A stretch of DNA of 64,000 bases from NCBI GenBank assembly GCA_021613535.1, contig CP075492.1:13268001-13332000 (forward strand). Direction: 5' to 3'. The stretch is from Adineta vaga (Eukaryota > Rotifera). This document shows, piece after piece, positions 11,731-25,600 of the stretch. Within the stretch, counting starts at the first letter, position 1; each line of letters starts with the position of its first letter. Position numbers and translations under genes: made by a program. Below the pieces are notes generated by a model. The model was not told the DNA's origin and did not search any database. It was given only the letters and a program-made list of their open reading frames with translations.

Positions 11731-12930
11731 ATGTCAAGTCCTATGGCTAATGTACCATCATCAATAATTCCCAGCGATTCTCCTTCAACACCAAATAGTA
11801 ATATTAGTCTATTAGATACATCTCAATCTCCTGGTTAGGAAATTTCTATTTTTCGAAAAGAATTAAATCATTAACAAAATCTATATTTGATATAGATGCA
11901 CCAACTCATCTTGTTCCACAACAAACAACACACAATTGGACAAATACATTTGATACATTACGTCAATGGAGTACTCGTACATTTAAATTTACACGTCAAG
12001 TATTTCATGAACGCATAGGACAATGTACTCGAACACAAGATTCAGAACTTGAACAAAAGATTGAAGTTCGTTTTTCTTTCTTTAAGAAATATATACATCG
12101 ATATATCATCGTAGCTTTTTCGAGAGACAAAACGTCAATATGAGTATTTATTAAAAGAAGCTCGTCAAATGTCTATACACTTTGCCGGTCTTCTTCAAAC
12201 TCAACGTTCTCTCAGTACGGGTCACAAAATGATTTTTGTTTTCATAGAAATGTTCAAAAATATTTCAGGTCAATCTTTTATTGAATTACAACGAATATCA
12301 ACAGGAACATTTGATCTGTGTGAACAATTTGCTCGAAATGGTCATTGTCAACAAGTTCTTGGACATAATGGTGATGCTTTATTATGTAAAATAATACTTT
12401 TATCTTAATCAAATGAAATAAAGAATATCAATTAATTTAGATTCAATAAATGCATTCGTTGGAGCTTTACAAACTTTAGTAACAAAAACCATGGAAGATA
12501 CTTTAATGACATTGAAAGCATATGAAAAATCCAGGTAATAGGAATATTTTCGACGAATCATCTTCAACTAAAACTGATTGTAGAATTGAATATGATGCAT
12601 ATCGATATGATTATGAACTTGTCTTAGCACAAAATCCCAGTGGAGGTGTTACATTATCGAATTCTGAAGAATATATTGAACGACAATATCATCATTTTAA
12701 AGATCGTTATGAAAAATTAAAAACGAATCTGACGGTCAAATTACATTTACTTGAAAATAATCGCGTAAGTCTTTGTTCGATGAAATCATATGGTTAATTA
12801 TGAAGAATTCTTTTTTTTTCAGATAAAAGTTATGCAACAGCAGTTGGCCTTATTTCATAATGCAATTGGAAGTTATTATTTAATGATAGGACAACAGCTG
12901 AATTGGCAAAATAAGGAACAGAGCAATTGA
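11731..12930 (+). CDS. Arfaptin-like BAR/AH-domain protein
   Basis: Short exons join into one frame: a Ser/Pro-rich N-terminus ([13 protein letters not shown]), then the AH (arfaptin homology) BAR domain. Diagnostic stretches are [48 protein letters not shown] and [20 protein letters not shown], which align by eye with arfaptin-1/2. Arfaptins form a curved dimer that binds Arl1/Rac and the trans-Golgi membrane and act in vesicle formation. Exon 1 ends at 11833; a 47-nt intron interrupts SLS/QSF at about 12215-12268. Start: first ATG behind a stretch lacking coding signal; stop TGA 12928-12930. The gene is compact and appears intact. Divergent from the hypothetical gene at 9372-11203. Confidence 0.85.
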
Positions 12931-13566
12931 TTGAGTTATTTATTTTTATCAGTTTGTATTCTATCGTCGATGTTGTAGATTGTTCGAATGTTTTATTTCA
13001 GAATAAAGTTTTTCTTTTTAAGTTGTTGAATTGCAGTCGATATTTTGATTATGATAAGATGATAGATAAACTTATTGAAGAAATATGTCTTCTGTAGTTC
13101 ATTGAGTTAACATTTGTTACTGTTCAACCCTGAGAAGGAAATGATGTATAATACTTGATAGGAATTAATCTGCTTATCCCTTGACTAAATTTGTGTATAA
13201 TCATACTCTTAATGGACTTACTTATGTTTTTATTGCCGCTAATGTATGTAAACAAATTCTTAGTTGACTGACTGAATGAAAGAAATCTCAAAAACCTAAT
13301 GATTTGGATCTGATCAAAAGCGAAATAGTATTGACATTTGTTTGATGATGATGATGATGATGATGATGATCTAGACATAAACACCCGTCGACACTTGCCA
13401 ACAATATATGGCATTTTTTTTTGTCTTTCTTATTTTTTTTCTTCGCGACTAGAAGAAAGATCATCATTTTCATCAGTATCACACATCTGGGTGCTTCTTA
13501 AGTATAGATTCATACATATCTATATAAATATACTGAATAAAAACCAACTGAGATATAGTAGATATT
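12931..13566. other. Intergenic region with a GAT microsatellite
   Basis: About 640 bp between the arfaptin stop and the RhoGEF start. It contains a run of about eight GAT repeats near 13344-13370. Open frames over this run on both strands (poly-Asp or poly-His) are artefacts of the repeat. Nothing else recognised. Confidence 0.5.
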
Positions 13567-16500
13567 ATGGACGATCAACTTCTTATGTCAGACAATACCG
13601 ATGATGATCAAGCCCAAGGTGATGGATCATCTTCTTCGATTAGTTCGGACGACGAAAATACTCATCCATTAGCTAATTCATTAACATCTTTCTTATCAAC
13701 GGAAGATATCGATAAATGTCTTTATGTGACAAATATTAATTGGCGACGACGATTTTCAGTAAGTTTTAAACTTATACTAAAACTCTAATTACTTTTCGAC
13801 ATTGTGGGTGGAAACTAGAAAATGATTTGAAGTACTCGTTAATCATAATTCTTTCTTCGACATATATCCATTTATCTTTTGACTCATGCCTACTCGAGGG
13901 CTAAATATATGCGTCAATTGACAGAAAAATAGAAGGGGGCAAAACAACTTTGCTATCGATCTTTTTGCTTTCCTCTTTGTCCAGAAAAAGACTTGCTAGT
14001 TAATATGAAATCGATTGAATATTTTCTAGTACGAACCTGTTTTATTTAGTTTTTCTCTTTTTAATATGGTTAAAATATGTGACATTGAATCTGATTGATT
14101 TCGTGTTTTTACTCAAGGGATACATTTCGTAGATAGTCGATATGTCTATGTATTTTTTTGCTTTCCATAAGAATTTTCTTTGTCAATAACAACTATCATT
14201 GACGATGTCGACGACCCTGACGAAGAGAGCAAAACAAAAGAGCACACCGCTGCTACTGGCGATTGTATGTTTCCTCGCTTAGCTCATCATTTATAGACAT
14301 ACATACATACATAAGATGACGAACAGATATTAGTAGAACAAGGAAGAAAGAAGGAAAAGAGAAGAAAAGAAAACGAAGTGTTTCTTACTAAATGGCAGCG
14401 ACAGCAGAGTGATGTTAAACCCTCCCCCCCCCTCTTCTCCTCAATCGGTCGTTTTTGACAATGCTCTTGGCTAAGCTATCAGAACGAGCAGCTCGGCATA
14501 TGTATCGACATTTGGTAATCTTTGATGATACAGAACGAACGACAAGAAAACTCTTTCTTCTTCTTTCTTCTTCTTCTTCTTCTTCTTCTTCTCCTTTTCT
14601 CTCTTCTTGTTGATCACATACTGCTTGTACCGATGAGATTTCTCTTTTGTATATGTATGTGTTGATGTAACAACAGGCAGCGTAATTATTTCTATTTTCT
14701 CCTTTCTTTCCTTCTTTCTCTCTGCACCAATTTTCTTTGTACTAAGTAACATTGATCATAAACAAAAATTGTTCTGGATCAATCTGAACAAGTATTTTGT
14801 TATTTGAAAATAACAAATAACTTCTGTATTATTTGTTTTTCTTCTGATTGTTTATATATGTTTTGTTTCTTTTTCTTTGAAAGATTCGTTTATCGAATGG
14901 TCAATTAAATGATTTATCGTACGATCGACGTGAACGAGTCTATTCCGCAAGTTCAACTGATCAGATCAATTTAAATCGAACCAATCCATTATATCTTTCA
15001 CGTTATCGTAATTCTTGTTGGTTTCGTTGTCGAACTTTATCATCATCATCATCCTTTGATGAATATAATTCATCTAATTATAACGAAAAATTTTCATCCT
15101 TTAATTCCACACATAATGCTTATGCTCGTTTGAAACGTTTTACTGAACGATTACTTGAATTAGAACGTAAAGCACGTGAAAGTGTTTTTGAAAATAAATG
15201 TAATTATAAGATTTCAACAGAAACAAATTCATCATTTCAGAAAATTAATCAATCATCGAAAATCAGACGTCATCGTTTTCACAGTTATCCACAATTAACA
15301 AAAAGATCTTCCAATGTTATTAAATCATTACGAAAGATAAAAACTATGTCTGCTATCAATGTATCACCAACGGAATCATCATCATCATCATCTCATCCAT
15401 CTTCACTTGTATCATATCCAATAACAAATGAAAGTGTTCTTCAAGAAAAATCCAATCCGATTGCCAAAGAAAAGAATATATCTTTTCAAGTTAGCACTAC
15501 GAAAATTAATAGAAAAGTTGAAGTGAAAACTAAACAAGAAGATAAAATATGTACAAAAAATAATACTTCATCGCCGGCGATAGTAACCCGAATTGTTAAA
15601 ACAGAACCAGCAACTTCACCACATCGAGTTAGTGTCCAACAACAGCCACGATCTTCAGGTAATTGTGAATAAATTCTTGAAAATTTTCTCTAAAAAGGAA
15701 AATTTATTTATTTTTTTTGTAGTAACAAATAGTTCAATACAAAGTGTTCGAGTTAGCGTCAGTTCATCTCCTCAAGGAAATGAATTGAATCAAAGTGTTC
15801 AAAATCAATTCGTTTTTCCATCTACTTCCAAAACAACTTCAAATAATGAATTATCATCTACCAACGATGATTCCTATTCCAAAATGATCTCAAATTTTGT
15901 TACAGAAAATCTTGCTGAATCATCAAAATTAGATGTAGAAGAAACATTTGATCGTCGGCCATTACTTGATTTGATCAGTGAATTAAATCGTCGACATACA
16001 TTACATCAAGCTCCAATAATTCCTCCACTTGATCGAGCACAATCAATGGAAAGACGAGCAAATTCACCATTACCAAATGAGATTCTTCCACCAAAACCTC
16101 TCAGCCCTTTTCGACCAGTTATTGTTCATAAAAAATATCAGGTAAAATCAGACATTCAATTTCTTTCTATTGTTTGAGAAAAAAACAAATCAATTATCCC
16201 TAGGAACCAATTGGTCGATTTGAATTTGTGGATGGTAGTGGTGATACAACACCAACATTAAGTCGACAGAATAGTCATGGCAAATCTGTGACACGTAGTC
16301 ATACATTTAATACTTCAACAAATAATACGTTGAATTTAATGAAAATGCCTTCAAATGAATTGAAATCGACAGAAGAATCCACATGTCAATCAACGCCTGA
16401 ATTAAGTTGTTCGAATGAAAGAGAACGAGAAAGAAATGAGCCGACAATTCATATGGAAGAAACTTGTGGATTATCAACAAGTGGTACTATTCTAAGTAGT

Positions 16501-19500
16501 ACATCACTCACAGGGTTGACTCCTACGTCGAGTGGAACGATTGACGACAAGAACGAGGTATGCACATGTTCTTTTCTTTTTTTTCTCTCCCTTCTTCTCC
16601 TCTGATATTGCTTTATCATCACATACTCAGCAAAGAAGAAAATTATCAGATAGACGATAGAAATGCTTCCGCCTTCGCCTCTTTTTCTCTTCTTTCATCT
16701 TTTATCCATTGCTTCTGATTCTATCTAACGACAACATAACAAACACATCATATTTATATATATATATGGAATGTCAAATGTGATCTCCATCATGTCGGAT
16801 CAAAAGACATCACATTCACCACCTTTAATTCGAGCAATCACGCCTGTTCCTAATGATCGATCAACACAATCGAATTTTACCTTTTATGGAGTTCGACGTC
16901 ATCATTCCGCACCACAACAAGAATGTCGTTGGCAACAGGTTCTTTCTCTCTCTCTCTCTTCCTCCTTGATTTTCTAATCAATTATTTCATTCTTCAATTA
17001 TTAATTTTGTTTTGTCATTATTCTAGGCTAAACGAAAAGCAATTGCTATGCAAATGTATGATACGGAAAAATCTTATGTTGAAGCTTTGAAAAATCTTGT
17101 CACGGTAAATTCTATTTCTCTAGGATTTTTTGCTTTTTCTTTCTGATTGAATAGGAGATTTCATGTTGACTTTGTAAAATGAGAAATACTCTAATTTGTT
17201 GACATAGTTGATCATATCAAATCCCAATCATGTGTTTTTAGAAATATTATTTACCAATGAAAGATAAAGCCGTTATTTCAAATGATCTTGTCAATGATAT
17301 TTTTTATAAAATTCCTGAAATACATATTCACCATACTGTACGTTCTCTTTTGTTCTTTTGTTCTTTTTCTACAATCATTTGTTCCTTTTTTTTTCATAGG
17401 CATTCTTGATCTCACTGTCACAAAAATTATCTCAATGGGATAATAAACAAACTGTGGGTGATCTTCTTTTTCAGATGGTAAATATAAATGTTTTCTTTTT
17501 CTTCTATCTTATCTGATTAATTTTAGTTTACGCGAACATCCGTCATTGAAACATACACAAGTTTTGTTAATAATTATAAAACAGCTCAAATTGCTATTCG
17601 TCTCTGTCGTGATTCATCCTCATTTAATAAATTTCTTGAACAACAAGCACGAATTCATCGTGGAAGATTAACATTACGAGATCTTATCATACAACCGGTG
17701 CAACGTATTCCAAGATATGAATTATACATCAAAGATTTTCTTAAATGTACAAATTCAAATCATCCCGATTATCAATTATTGCTTAAAGCACAATCAGAAA
17801 TTCATTCATTAGCTGAACAAATTGATCAAGTTCAAAAAGATGTTGGTTCAACGGAATTAGCAGCAACAAATAATTCATTAGAAGTTGTTCAAGAAATGAT
17901 TGAAAATTTAACAGATGTACGTTGATGAAATTTTCTTTCATAATCATATAAATGGTTATATTTCTTCTTCATCGTCTTTAGTTAGTTCATGCCGATCGAT
18001 ATTATATTCGTCATGATGTTGTTACTATTCAATCACCATCAGGATTGAAAAAAGATCGATGTATCTTTTTATTTAATGATTTAATTATTATTACAAGTTG
18101 TAAACGAAGAAGTGGAACGTTAACAAAAAAACCATCATCTTCAGTTATTGTGTATGTGTCATATGATTTGAAGAGGAGAAAAACTTTTAGATTGTTCTTC
18201 GTCATTTAGAAATTCTCCATCAGGAAAACAATATATTGATAATGCAAAACATAAATTAATCATGAAGATTTCTCTTGAAAGTGTTGATTTAACTGCAGGT
18301 AAATGTCTAAAAATATTTGAGAAAGACGTAAAAAAACAACAACAATTAGACATTTTCAATTTTGTATTAAAGACTAATCGTTCTATTGAGTGGATAATAA
18401 TATAACTGCAATTGATATCCAATGTCGTTAGTTATCACAAAGTATCTAAATGATTAGATGTAAATTATCGTATCTCTAATTCGTTGAAAGATTTTTTGCA
18501 GACAAAAACAACGACTTTATCTGGTTTTTATCATTGAATATATTCGAAACTAGGTTTTTGCTTTTGTTTTCAATAGATCATGTGAAAAAACGAGGAACAC
18601 CACCGACGATAGTTAAATCCCATTCAAATGCAAGTGCTAGTGGAGATAAATATCGACATTTAGAAGATGACGTTGTTACTATTGGACAAATGGCTGATTT
18701 AGCTAAAATGATTACTGTTCCTCATCAAGTAAATAGCAGAATTTTGATTTCTTTATTGATCACAACTTCATTTCAAAACTTTGTAGCAATTGGATGAATC
18801 TTTAAAAGAAACTCTTCATACAATTAATAAACATATAACTGATGAGACAACTTCAATAACAAGTGTACGAACAACGACTCCTGAACCAATCACAACAGAT
18901 AATTCTCAACAAAAATCCAATAATATTCAATTAATAATTCATACAACGTATGAAAATCAAATTTTTATAATGATTAATAAGCACTTCGATGATCTTTTAG
19001 AGAACGCACGGAAACAATTGATGTTATATTTTCGTCAACAGAACATAGAGCAACATGGCAAAAGAGTTTTCTTGAAGCAAAGAAAGCTCTTTGTAAGTGT
19101 TTTATGTTTGGAATTGAAAAATCAATTATTATTGTTATTTTAGTTGAAGTTGCTGCTGGTCGACGAAATATCAGTTTTCAACATGTTCTTACACTTCCAC
19201 ACAGTCGCGCAGGAAGTCAAGTATGTGTTCTAAAGCAATAATTATTTACTTCATCTTCTTTTTTTCTTCTAAACATCAATTAATTGTTTAGTTTTCTTGT
19301 GGTGCTCCTCGTTTATCATTAGGTGATATTTGTATTTGTAATTCCGAAGGTCAAGTATGTTTAGTTAACGTTCATCCTAATGTAACAATAAAAGCCTGCA
19401 ATACAGTGATATCATCACGTATTAATTGTGTTGCTTATATTCCATCGCATAAAGGTCGACGAACAGGAAGCAGTATAAAACATCGTCATCATCAACACAA

Positions 19501-21023
19501 ACAAAAACATCCCGAAGAAATCGATGAAGAAGAAGGAGAACGACAAGAACATAAACATGAAGAACATTTGTTAAAGCAAGAAGCCAGTTCATTATTGAAG
19601 AATTCCGATGTACCAACAGCAGTCGAATCATTCTTTGATATTGATTCGAGTGATGAAGAAGATACACCAACGATAAATAATGAAGATATATTTACATTGG
19701 ATTCATCGACACCATCACAACAATGTATTCTTTTAGAAAGTGAACTTAATAATGAACAACAAGATACGAGAGAAGCAACGATGTGGTTAGGTACAGATGA
19801 TGGAATGTAAGTAATGATTGATTGTTTAGAATAAAAATATAGTAAAAAAAATATGATTTAGAATTCTCATCTTTCAATGTACAGAAACAATGAAAACAGT
19901 TGCAAGAAAAAGTCGGATTGTTAAACAACTCGGTTCTCCCATTCATTCCATCTTGTAAGTTTTTAAATTGATAGATATTGTTCGATTTTGATTTCTAAAT
20001 AAAAACAAATGATTATTTTTAGATATACCGATAATAAAGTATTTGTTGCATTAAGTCATGGAGAATTATGTGTTTTTCGTCGAGATTTAAGTAAATATAT
20101 TTCTATATGAATAGGAATCGAACGATAAATTCATTGGATTCTAGGTGGTCGTTGGGATTTAGATTGTCCGGTAATTCGATCGATTGAAGAAGATTCTCTT
20201 CGACATGGTAGTGGACAAAATGAAATCGATGATGGAGATAATGTTGATCCTATATCTGTCATGGCCTTAGCTGCTGGAAGATTATGGTGTGCTATTCGAG
20301 ATCGTATATTTGTTGTTTGTCCAAATTCCTTGACTGTTGAAGTAAAGCGAAGACATTTTTGATCATTCAGAAATCATAGGAAAACTTTCCTTTAGCATTC
20401 ATTTCTTGTGGATGATTGTCATCGTCATGTATGTAGTATTGCTCCAGGTGGTTCATCGATGCATCATGTTTGGATAGCATCTCAAGGTTCACATGAAATT
20501 CGTCTTTATCATGCAACACATTTTGTTTGTCTATTGGAAACAAGTATTCGAACGGTTGTAACACAAAAACTTCAAGGTAACTTTGTCGTTCTGTTTTCTG
20601 AGCAAAAAGAATATTGATCTTTTTTATTTTATTTTGTTTTCTTTATTAGTATGTGATGATATTATTCGAGCTCATAAATTAGGTTGTCTACGGGTCAGTG
20701 CTCTTCATATATGTAAAGAGACTCTTTGGGTTGGAACAAGTGCTGGTGTATTACTTAATATATCTGTTCCGCAATTACTCGATTCTAGTAATAATAAATT
20801 AACTGCAAGTTCACTTCAATTAAAAAGTTTATCATTTGGTCATGCTGGACCTGTAAGATTTATACTTTCAACTGATGCAACAATCGTTTCTTCAACCGAT
20901 GAAAGTACAAGTATGAAAACAGTTGTATTAAGTGTAGGAGATGGTTTTGAAGATTATGCAACTAATGATGAATCGTTAGGTAAAGATGATGCACTTCCTC
21001 ATGTGATAGTTTGGCAACTATGA
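13567..21023 (+). CDS. ARHGEF17: Rho guanine-nucleotide exchange factor, ARHGEF17/ARHGEF10-like (DH domain plus C-terminal beta-propeller)
   Basis: A multi-exon gene. The N-terminus (13567-13758) is acidic and disordered, followed by a 1,125-nt intron and a long Ser-rich exon from 14884. The DH domain runs from about 17030 (AIAMQMYDTEKSYVEALKNL) through LIIQPVQRIPRYELYIKDF (about 17680) to about 17915. A PH-like region follows (DRCIFLFNDLIIIT, about 18056). After a linker comes WQKSFLEAKKAL (19048) and the propeller: LPHSRAGSQFSCGAP (19174), MWLGTDDGM, LAAGRLWCAIRDRIFV, and KETLWVGTSAGVLL (20710). That order and those stretches match ARHGEF17/TEM4 best, with ARHGEF10 the alternative. Such proteins activate Rho GTPases and act on actin and cell junctions. 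Frames join cleanly across short introns, for example the 52-nt intron ending at the acceptor before ERTETIDVIF. The propeller lobe contains a His/Glu-rich insertion around 19480-19580. No damage seen. Confidence 0.82.
13759..14883 (+). other. Unusually long first intron of the RhoGEF gene, with simple repeats
   Basis: The donor GTAAGT follows codon TCA at 13758 and the acceptor GAAAG ends at 14883; the reading frame (phase 0) continues with IRLSNGQLNDL. At 1,125 nt it is about twenty times the usual intron of this window. It holds a C-homopolymer (about 14423-14433), a CTT microsatellite (about 14547-14591) and pyrimidine-rich DNA. It may carry an alternative promoter or enhancer, but no specific site can be named. 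A minus-strand open frame here is only the translated microsatellite. Confidence 0.6.
14547..14604. repeat. CTT/TTC trinucleotide microsatellite
   Basis: Roughly fifteen CTT units with a few interruptions inside the long intron of the RhoGEF gene, just downstream of a poly-C run. Homopurine/homopyrimidine runs of this kind can form triplex DNA and vary in length; no function is inferred. Confidence 0.8.
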
Positions 21024-21227
21024 AAGAGGACTCGTTTTTCTTTTCTTGTCTGTATATAAAGACAATATGCTGCTGGTCAGCAAAGATTTTTCTGCAAATT
21101 TCTTCTTCTTTTTTTTACAATTGTCTTTGCCTTTGTGTGTGCGTGTGTTTTGTTTGTTTGGAGTACAAAAAAAAAGAACAACCCTTGAAATGATTGCGAT
21201 GCTATTCGTTTCTTTTTTATTAAGAAA

Positions 21228-21584
21228 TTAACATTTACTTTTAAAAATCAAGATTGCAACTTTACCAATATCAAGAATAATACGTTTTTCATTTTCAGAA
21301 GTGATTGAAAGTGCATAATCATTGCCAAGTATACATTGCCACGTTGGTTGATGAAGTTGATCAAATTGAGTACGAATATAATGAGCGATTGATGAACGAG
21401 ATTTACTTGAATAACCATTGTATTTAATAAATGCTTGTTTGCTTATACGTACAGCATCTTGACTCATTGATTGAGTCATATTACTAATACGAATAACTGC
21501 ATTCGGTTGACGAGTATTATTTCCTTCGATTGACAGAAATATAAAGCACAGAAAGAATATTGCGAAGTAACAGCTCCGAATCAT
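21228..21584 (-). CDS. Dynein light chain (DYNLL/LC8-like) domain with N-terminal signal peptide
   Basis: A single exon of 118 residues. Residues 1-21 (MIRSCYFAIFFLCFIFLSIEG) form a typical cleavable signal peptide: a positive residue, a hydrophobic core and a small residue at the end. The rest aligns with LC8: IRISNMTQSMSQDAVRIS, then an AFIKYN helix, IAHYIRTQFDQLHQPTWQCI (matching the HIKKEFDKKYNPTWHCIVG region) and a C-terminal VAILIFKSKC where LC8 has VAILLFKSG. LC8 is normally a cytosolic dimer hub for dynein and many partners, so a secretory form would be unusual. The GRNFGSYVTHETKHF strand of LC8 is replaced by GNDYALSITSENEKRI, so partner binding may differ. Start: the only ATG that includes the hydrophobic leader. 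It is convergent with the RhoGEF gene, 204 bp apart. Confidence 0.78.
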   Translation of the reverse strand: MIRSCYFAIFFLCFIFLSIEGNNTRQPNAVIRISNMTQSMSQDAVRISKQAFIKYNGYSSKSRSSIAHYIRTQFDQLHQPTWQCILGNDYALSITSENEKRIILDIGKVAILIFKSKC

Positions 21585-22691
21585 TATTACGATAGAAATG
21601 ATTTTGTTTCAATCAAATAAATGCACTTTATCGTATTGTTATATGATATATGTTCTTATCAAAATCGAATATAAAGTAAAAAGAATGATTGATGTTTCTA
21701 CATCAATCGCATCATTGCCATTGCTTTAGCGAAAATAAACTCTAAAGAAAAAATGAATAAATCAACATGTGTTGATGTAATCTGATGGCACTAACTGTGA
21801 ACATAAACATGATAAACAAAGTTGTATAATCGTATTATTTTTAATACACACAGTTGGTCTATTCTTATCTTCTCTCTATCCGATAGATGTTTATTATAAC
21901 GTTATATACGTAATACAAAATCCTTATACGAGCTAGAAACAAATTCTTCTCCTCATTATACGTAAAAGACAATTGAATGGGAAAGAAAGTGAAATAAGTA
22001 TAGTCAGGCGTCCAAATTCTCTCTTTGCCCACTCAAAATAGACCAATATTTGTATTAAAAGAACTTCATGAACGTTCACTTTAATAAAAGAATTTTTTCT
22101 AATTTTGTCTTTAAATAGAATTATTAACTGATGTTCTTAAGTATTAAATTGTTTTGAAAAATAATTATCGACAACAAATGAACGATGTACAATCGAAAAA
22201 AGTGTTTTCTCTCTTGTGACAAGAAACCTGACTTCGCCATACAGTACTTCATATTTTTAATAGAAATTGTAATTTGAACAAGAGAATGGTTAAAAATTTA
22301 TTTCAATTATTTTGCATGTGAATAAAAAGGATCCAATTCATATCGAGAAATAAATCATAAAACGAATGAAAAAGTCAAATTGGAAAAGATTACATTCGCA
22401 ATCATTACGAATAGTAAAATAGCGATACTAATAGATTTATAAATATTATCTCGTAGATTAAAACAAGCTATTCGCCATTTGAGATATTTATTTAAATATG
22501 AATTATTTTCATGTAGCGGAAGAGTTAACTTCCTCCGATTTTAATAGTTTTTTTTAATGAGAAAATAGTTTTCTCACTTCTTTTCTAGAGTTTACTCATT
22601 CATTATTTTACTTAGAAGCCGAACTTTTATCAAGTTATCTTTTGCATTCGTGAGAAAACAAGAGTTAGTTTGGGATCTTTGAAAAAAAACA
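21585..22691. other. Intergenic, no gene seen
   Basis: About 1.1 kb of AT-rich DNA between two divergently oriented starts (the LC8-like gene on - and the polycystin gene on +), so both promoters should lie here. No open frame with recognisable content, no tRNA, no clear repeat. Confidence 0.5.
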
Positions 22692-25600
22692 ATGCATTTT
22701 CCATCAAAACTTTGGTTATGGCAGTTTTTAATGGTTTTCAATTTTATAAAATTATTATCAGGTAAGATTTTTGAAAAATATAAATAAGAAAACGATTCAA
22801 GAAGTCATTTTTATAACATTGATTGATAATTTTATTTAGCCGCTGTTAATTTATCACCCTATGCAGTTTGGGCTCAAAATGCAAGTACCGTAGCAGGTAG
22901 ATCGTCTGGAAACTCTAGTTCATCAAATGGATATCTTGACGCTCCTAGCAGTGTACAAATCTCAACAGATAATATTTTGTACATAACTGATCAATTTAAT
23001 GATCGGCTAGTAGTAGTGAATCTGACTTCGTTAATAATTATACGAAATATTGGGTTAGGAACAGGTTCAACTGTCAATCACCTTGATGGACCTACGGGTT
23101 TATCTCTTATGGGAGCATCACTGTACATTGTAGATACGAAAAACAGTCGAGTACAAAAGTGGTCAATCAATGGAACAAATCCATCCACTGTTATAGGATC
23201 AATTGACTATTCCTTTGATATTTTTATTGATAAATACAAGAATTTATACATTTCTCTATTAAACAATAATACTGTTATTCGGTATTCGGGAAATTCCTCT
23301 ACTTTTAATATAGTTGCTGGAACGGGGGGATCACCTGGGACTCAGGCACATCACTTGAGTAGTCCTCGTGGTATGTTTGTTGACGATAATCTTACACTTT
23401 ACATTGCTGATTATAACAATCATCGAATTCAAATGTGGAAATATGGTGCACGAAATGGCACAACAGTCGCCGGTAATGGAATATCTGGATCTAGTTTATC
23501 AAGGCTTAGCACTCCGTCTGGAGTTTTTGTAGATTCTTCTGATGGATACCTCTATATTGTTGATACTGGAAACGATCGGATTGTACGTTGGGGACCAAAT
23601 GCAACTTCTGGTGTCTGCATAGCCGGTTGCACAAACACTTCAGGGACAAATTCTAATCAACTATACTTTCCAGTTGATCTCGCATTTGATAATGAAGGCT
23701 CACTATATGTGTGTGATAACGGAAATAATCGAATACAGAAATTTCAAATTCTTTATAACCCAAGTAAGTTATTTTATTCTTTGAAAAATGTAATCGTTTT
23801 TTTGTTGTCTGTTCATATAGTTGAAATAACCAGTACAAGTCAAACAACATTACAATCAACAGTTATAACTACTCAAATTCAATCGACAGGTATCTATTAG
23901 AAAAATATTCTGTAATATTTTATCCTCTTAATCTTTAGTTCAAACATCGACTGTGCCTGCAACAACAGAAATACTAACAACTACATTAGGTAGAGAACAT
24001 AAAATTTATGTATTCATCAATATTGATTCCATCTCCTTGTTCTATAGTATCGACTTTTATCTCTTCTACATCGTCGACAACACTAATACAATCAAATTTA
24101 ATGACAAGCACACTACTATATCCAACAACAACAGTAAAACCTGTTGTTACATCATCGACAAGCATAGATATAACTTCACAACAACCATCTACAAAAATGG
24201 ACGTCACCTCAAAAGGACCATCGACGCAGATGGATATCACTTCACAACCAACATCAACGATGGCGAATATCGCTTCACAGCAACCATCTACAAAAATGGA
24301 CGTCACCTCACAAGGACCACCAACGACGGTGGATGTCACTTCGAAGCAACCATCTACAAAAACGACTACTACTTCGCCAGAATCATCAACAATTGGGCGT
24401 GTTCAAACATCACAACGCACAAATCATCTTGCAACACAGAGTTTACTTAAAACTTCACGTATGAGTATAAATCTATTTTGTCATAACTATAGTGTCGATA
24501 GTCATTCTAGAATCAATTTCAACGGCACAATCAACTGTGATTACTACTGAATTGCCAACATCGTGGACTTCAAAGAAGGAGACATCAAGGATTACATCGC
24601 ACAGTAATTATAGAAGAGATATTTTTATCCAAGTTTGACTTTTCTTTTCTTTTAGTACCAAAAGTAACATCAACATCAACCATGACCACATTGAGTAAAT
24701 ATTAGACACATTTTTATATGTCTTGTCTACAATATCATATCTAGATTGTACACATCCCATTATTTCACTTTGGCCATACAATCCATCAATTGCAGTACCA
24801 CGATCAATTCTTCGAAGTCACGATTTCTCCATTAGTTCTACACTTCAATTGCATTGCAGAAAATCTCTAGCTGTAATTGAACAGTGGATAATTGACAAAT
24901 GTTTAGATTCTTCATGCACTCTCAAGAGACCAATCCAAATCTCGTCATTACAGTTGACACTTGCTGAATTATTCATTCCATCAAAAACATTAGATTATGG
25001 TACATATCAAATGACTTTAATCGCAAGAATGAACGCTCCAATAGAATTGATTTCAACAGCTGTAACATATATTGAAATAGTTTCCTCGCCGATTCAAGTT
25101 CAATTGATACAGTTTGGTCCATCGATGATCATTCTAGGGCAACAGCAACCATTGATTCTCAATCCAGGAAGATTTTCAATTGATCCTGACCAGTCTCATT
25201 TCAATTCGACAGTTAGTAGTAATTCACAAATAAACAATAAGCAAAACATTTATCTTTTACATTCTAGAATTGGAATTACACTTATTTCTATGGAATTTAT
25301 AATCAAGTTATATTACCCATTAATATGTCTTTCGGTAAGCGCCATTGCTTCTCGACTATATTCGGCGATCATCTTTATTTGTTTTTGAAAAAGGAAATGA
25401 AAGTGCATGGAACTATGGAACAAATTCATCTCGTTCATCTCTAATCGTATATCCTGGTTCTCTTTCATCCAATCAAACACATCATTTTCGAGTTCAACTA
25501 ACAAATATTTATAATTCTTCGATTATTTCCATTGGTCACCTTTTAGTTCAAGTTAAAGATAACATATCGATGACTATCATCATCAAGTACGTATTTTCCA

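Noticed and set aside
13288-13604. Open frames coding poly-Asp or poly-His around 13340-13370
   Set aside because: Produced by the GAT repeat on both strands; no conserved protein content.
14471-14752. Minus-strand open frame with a long Lys/Glu run
   Set aside because: It is a translation of the CTT microsatellite inside the RhoGEF intron.
23986-24450. Alternative long frames on both strands across the mucin-like stalk
   Set aside because: Shadows of the repeat; only the Ser/Thr/Pro frame joins the neighbouring exons in phase.
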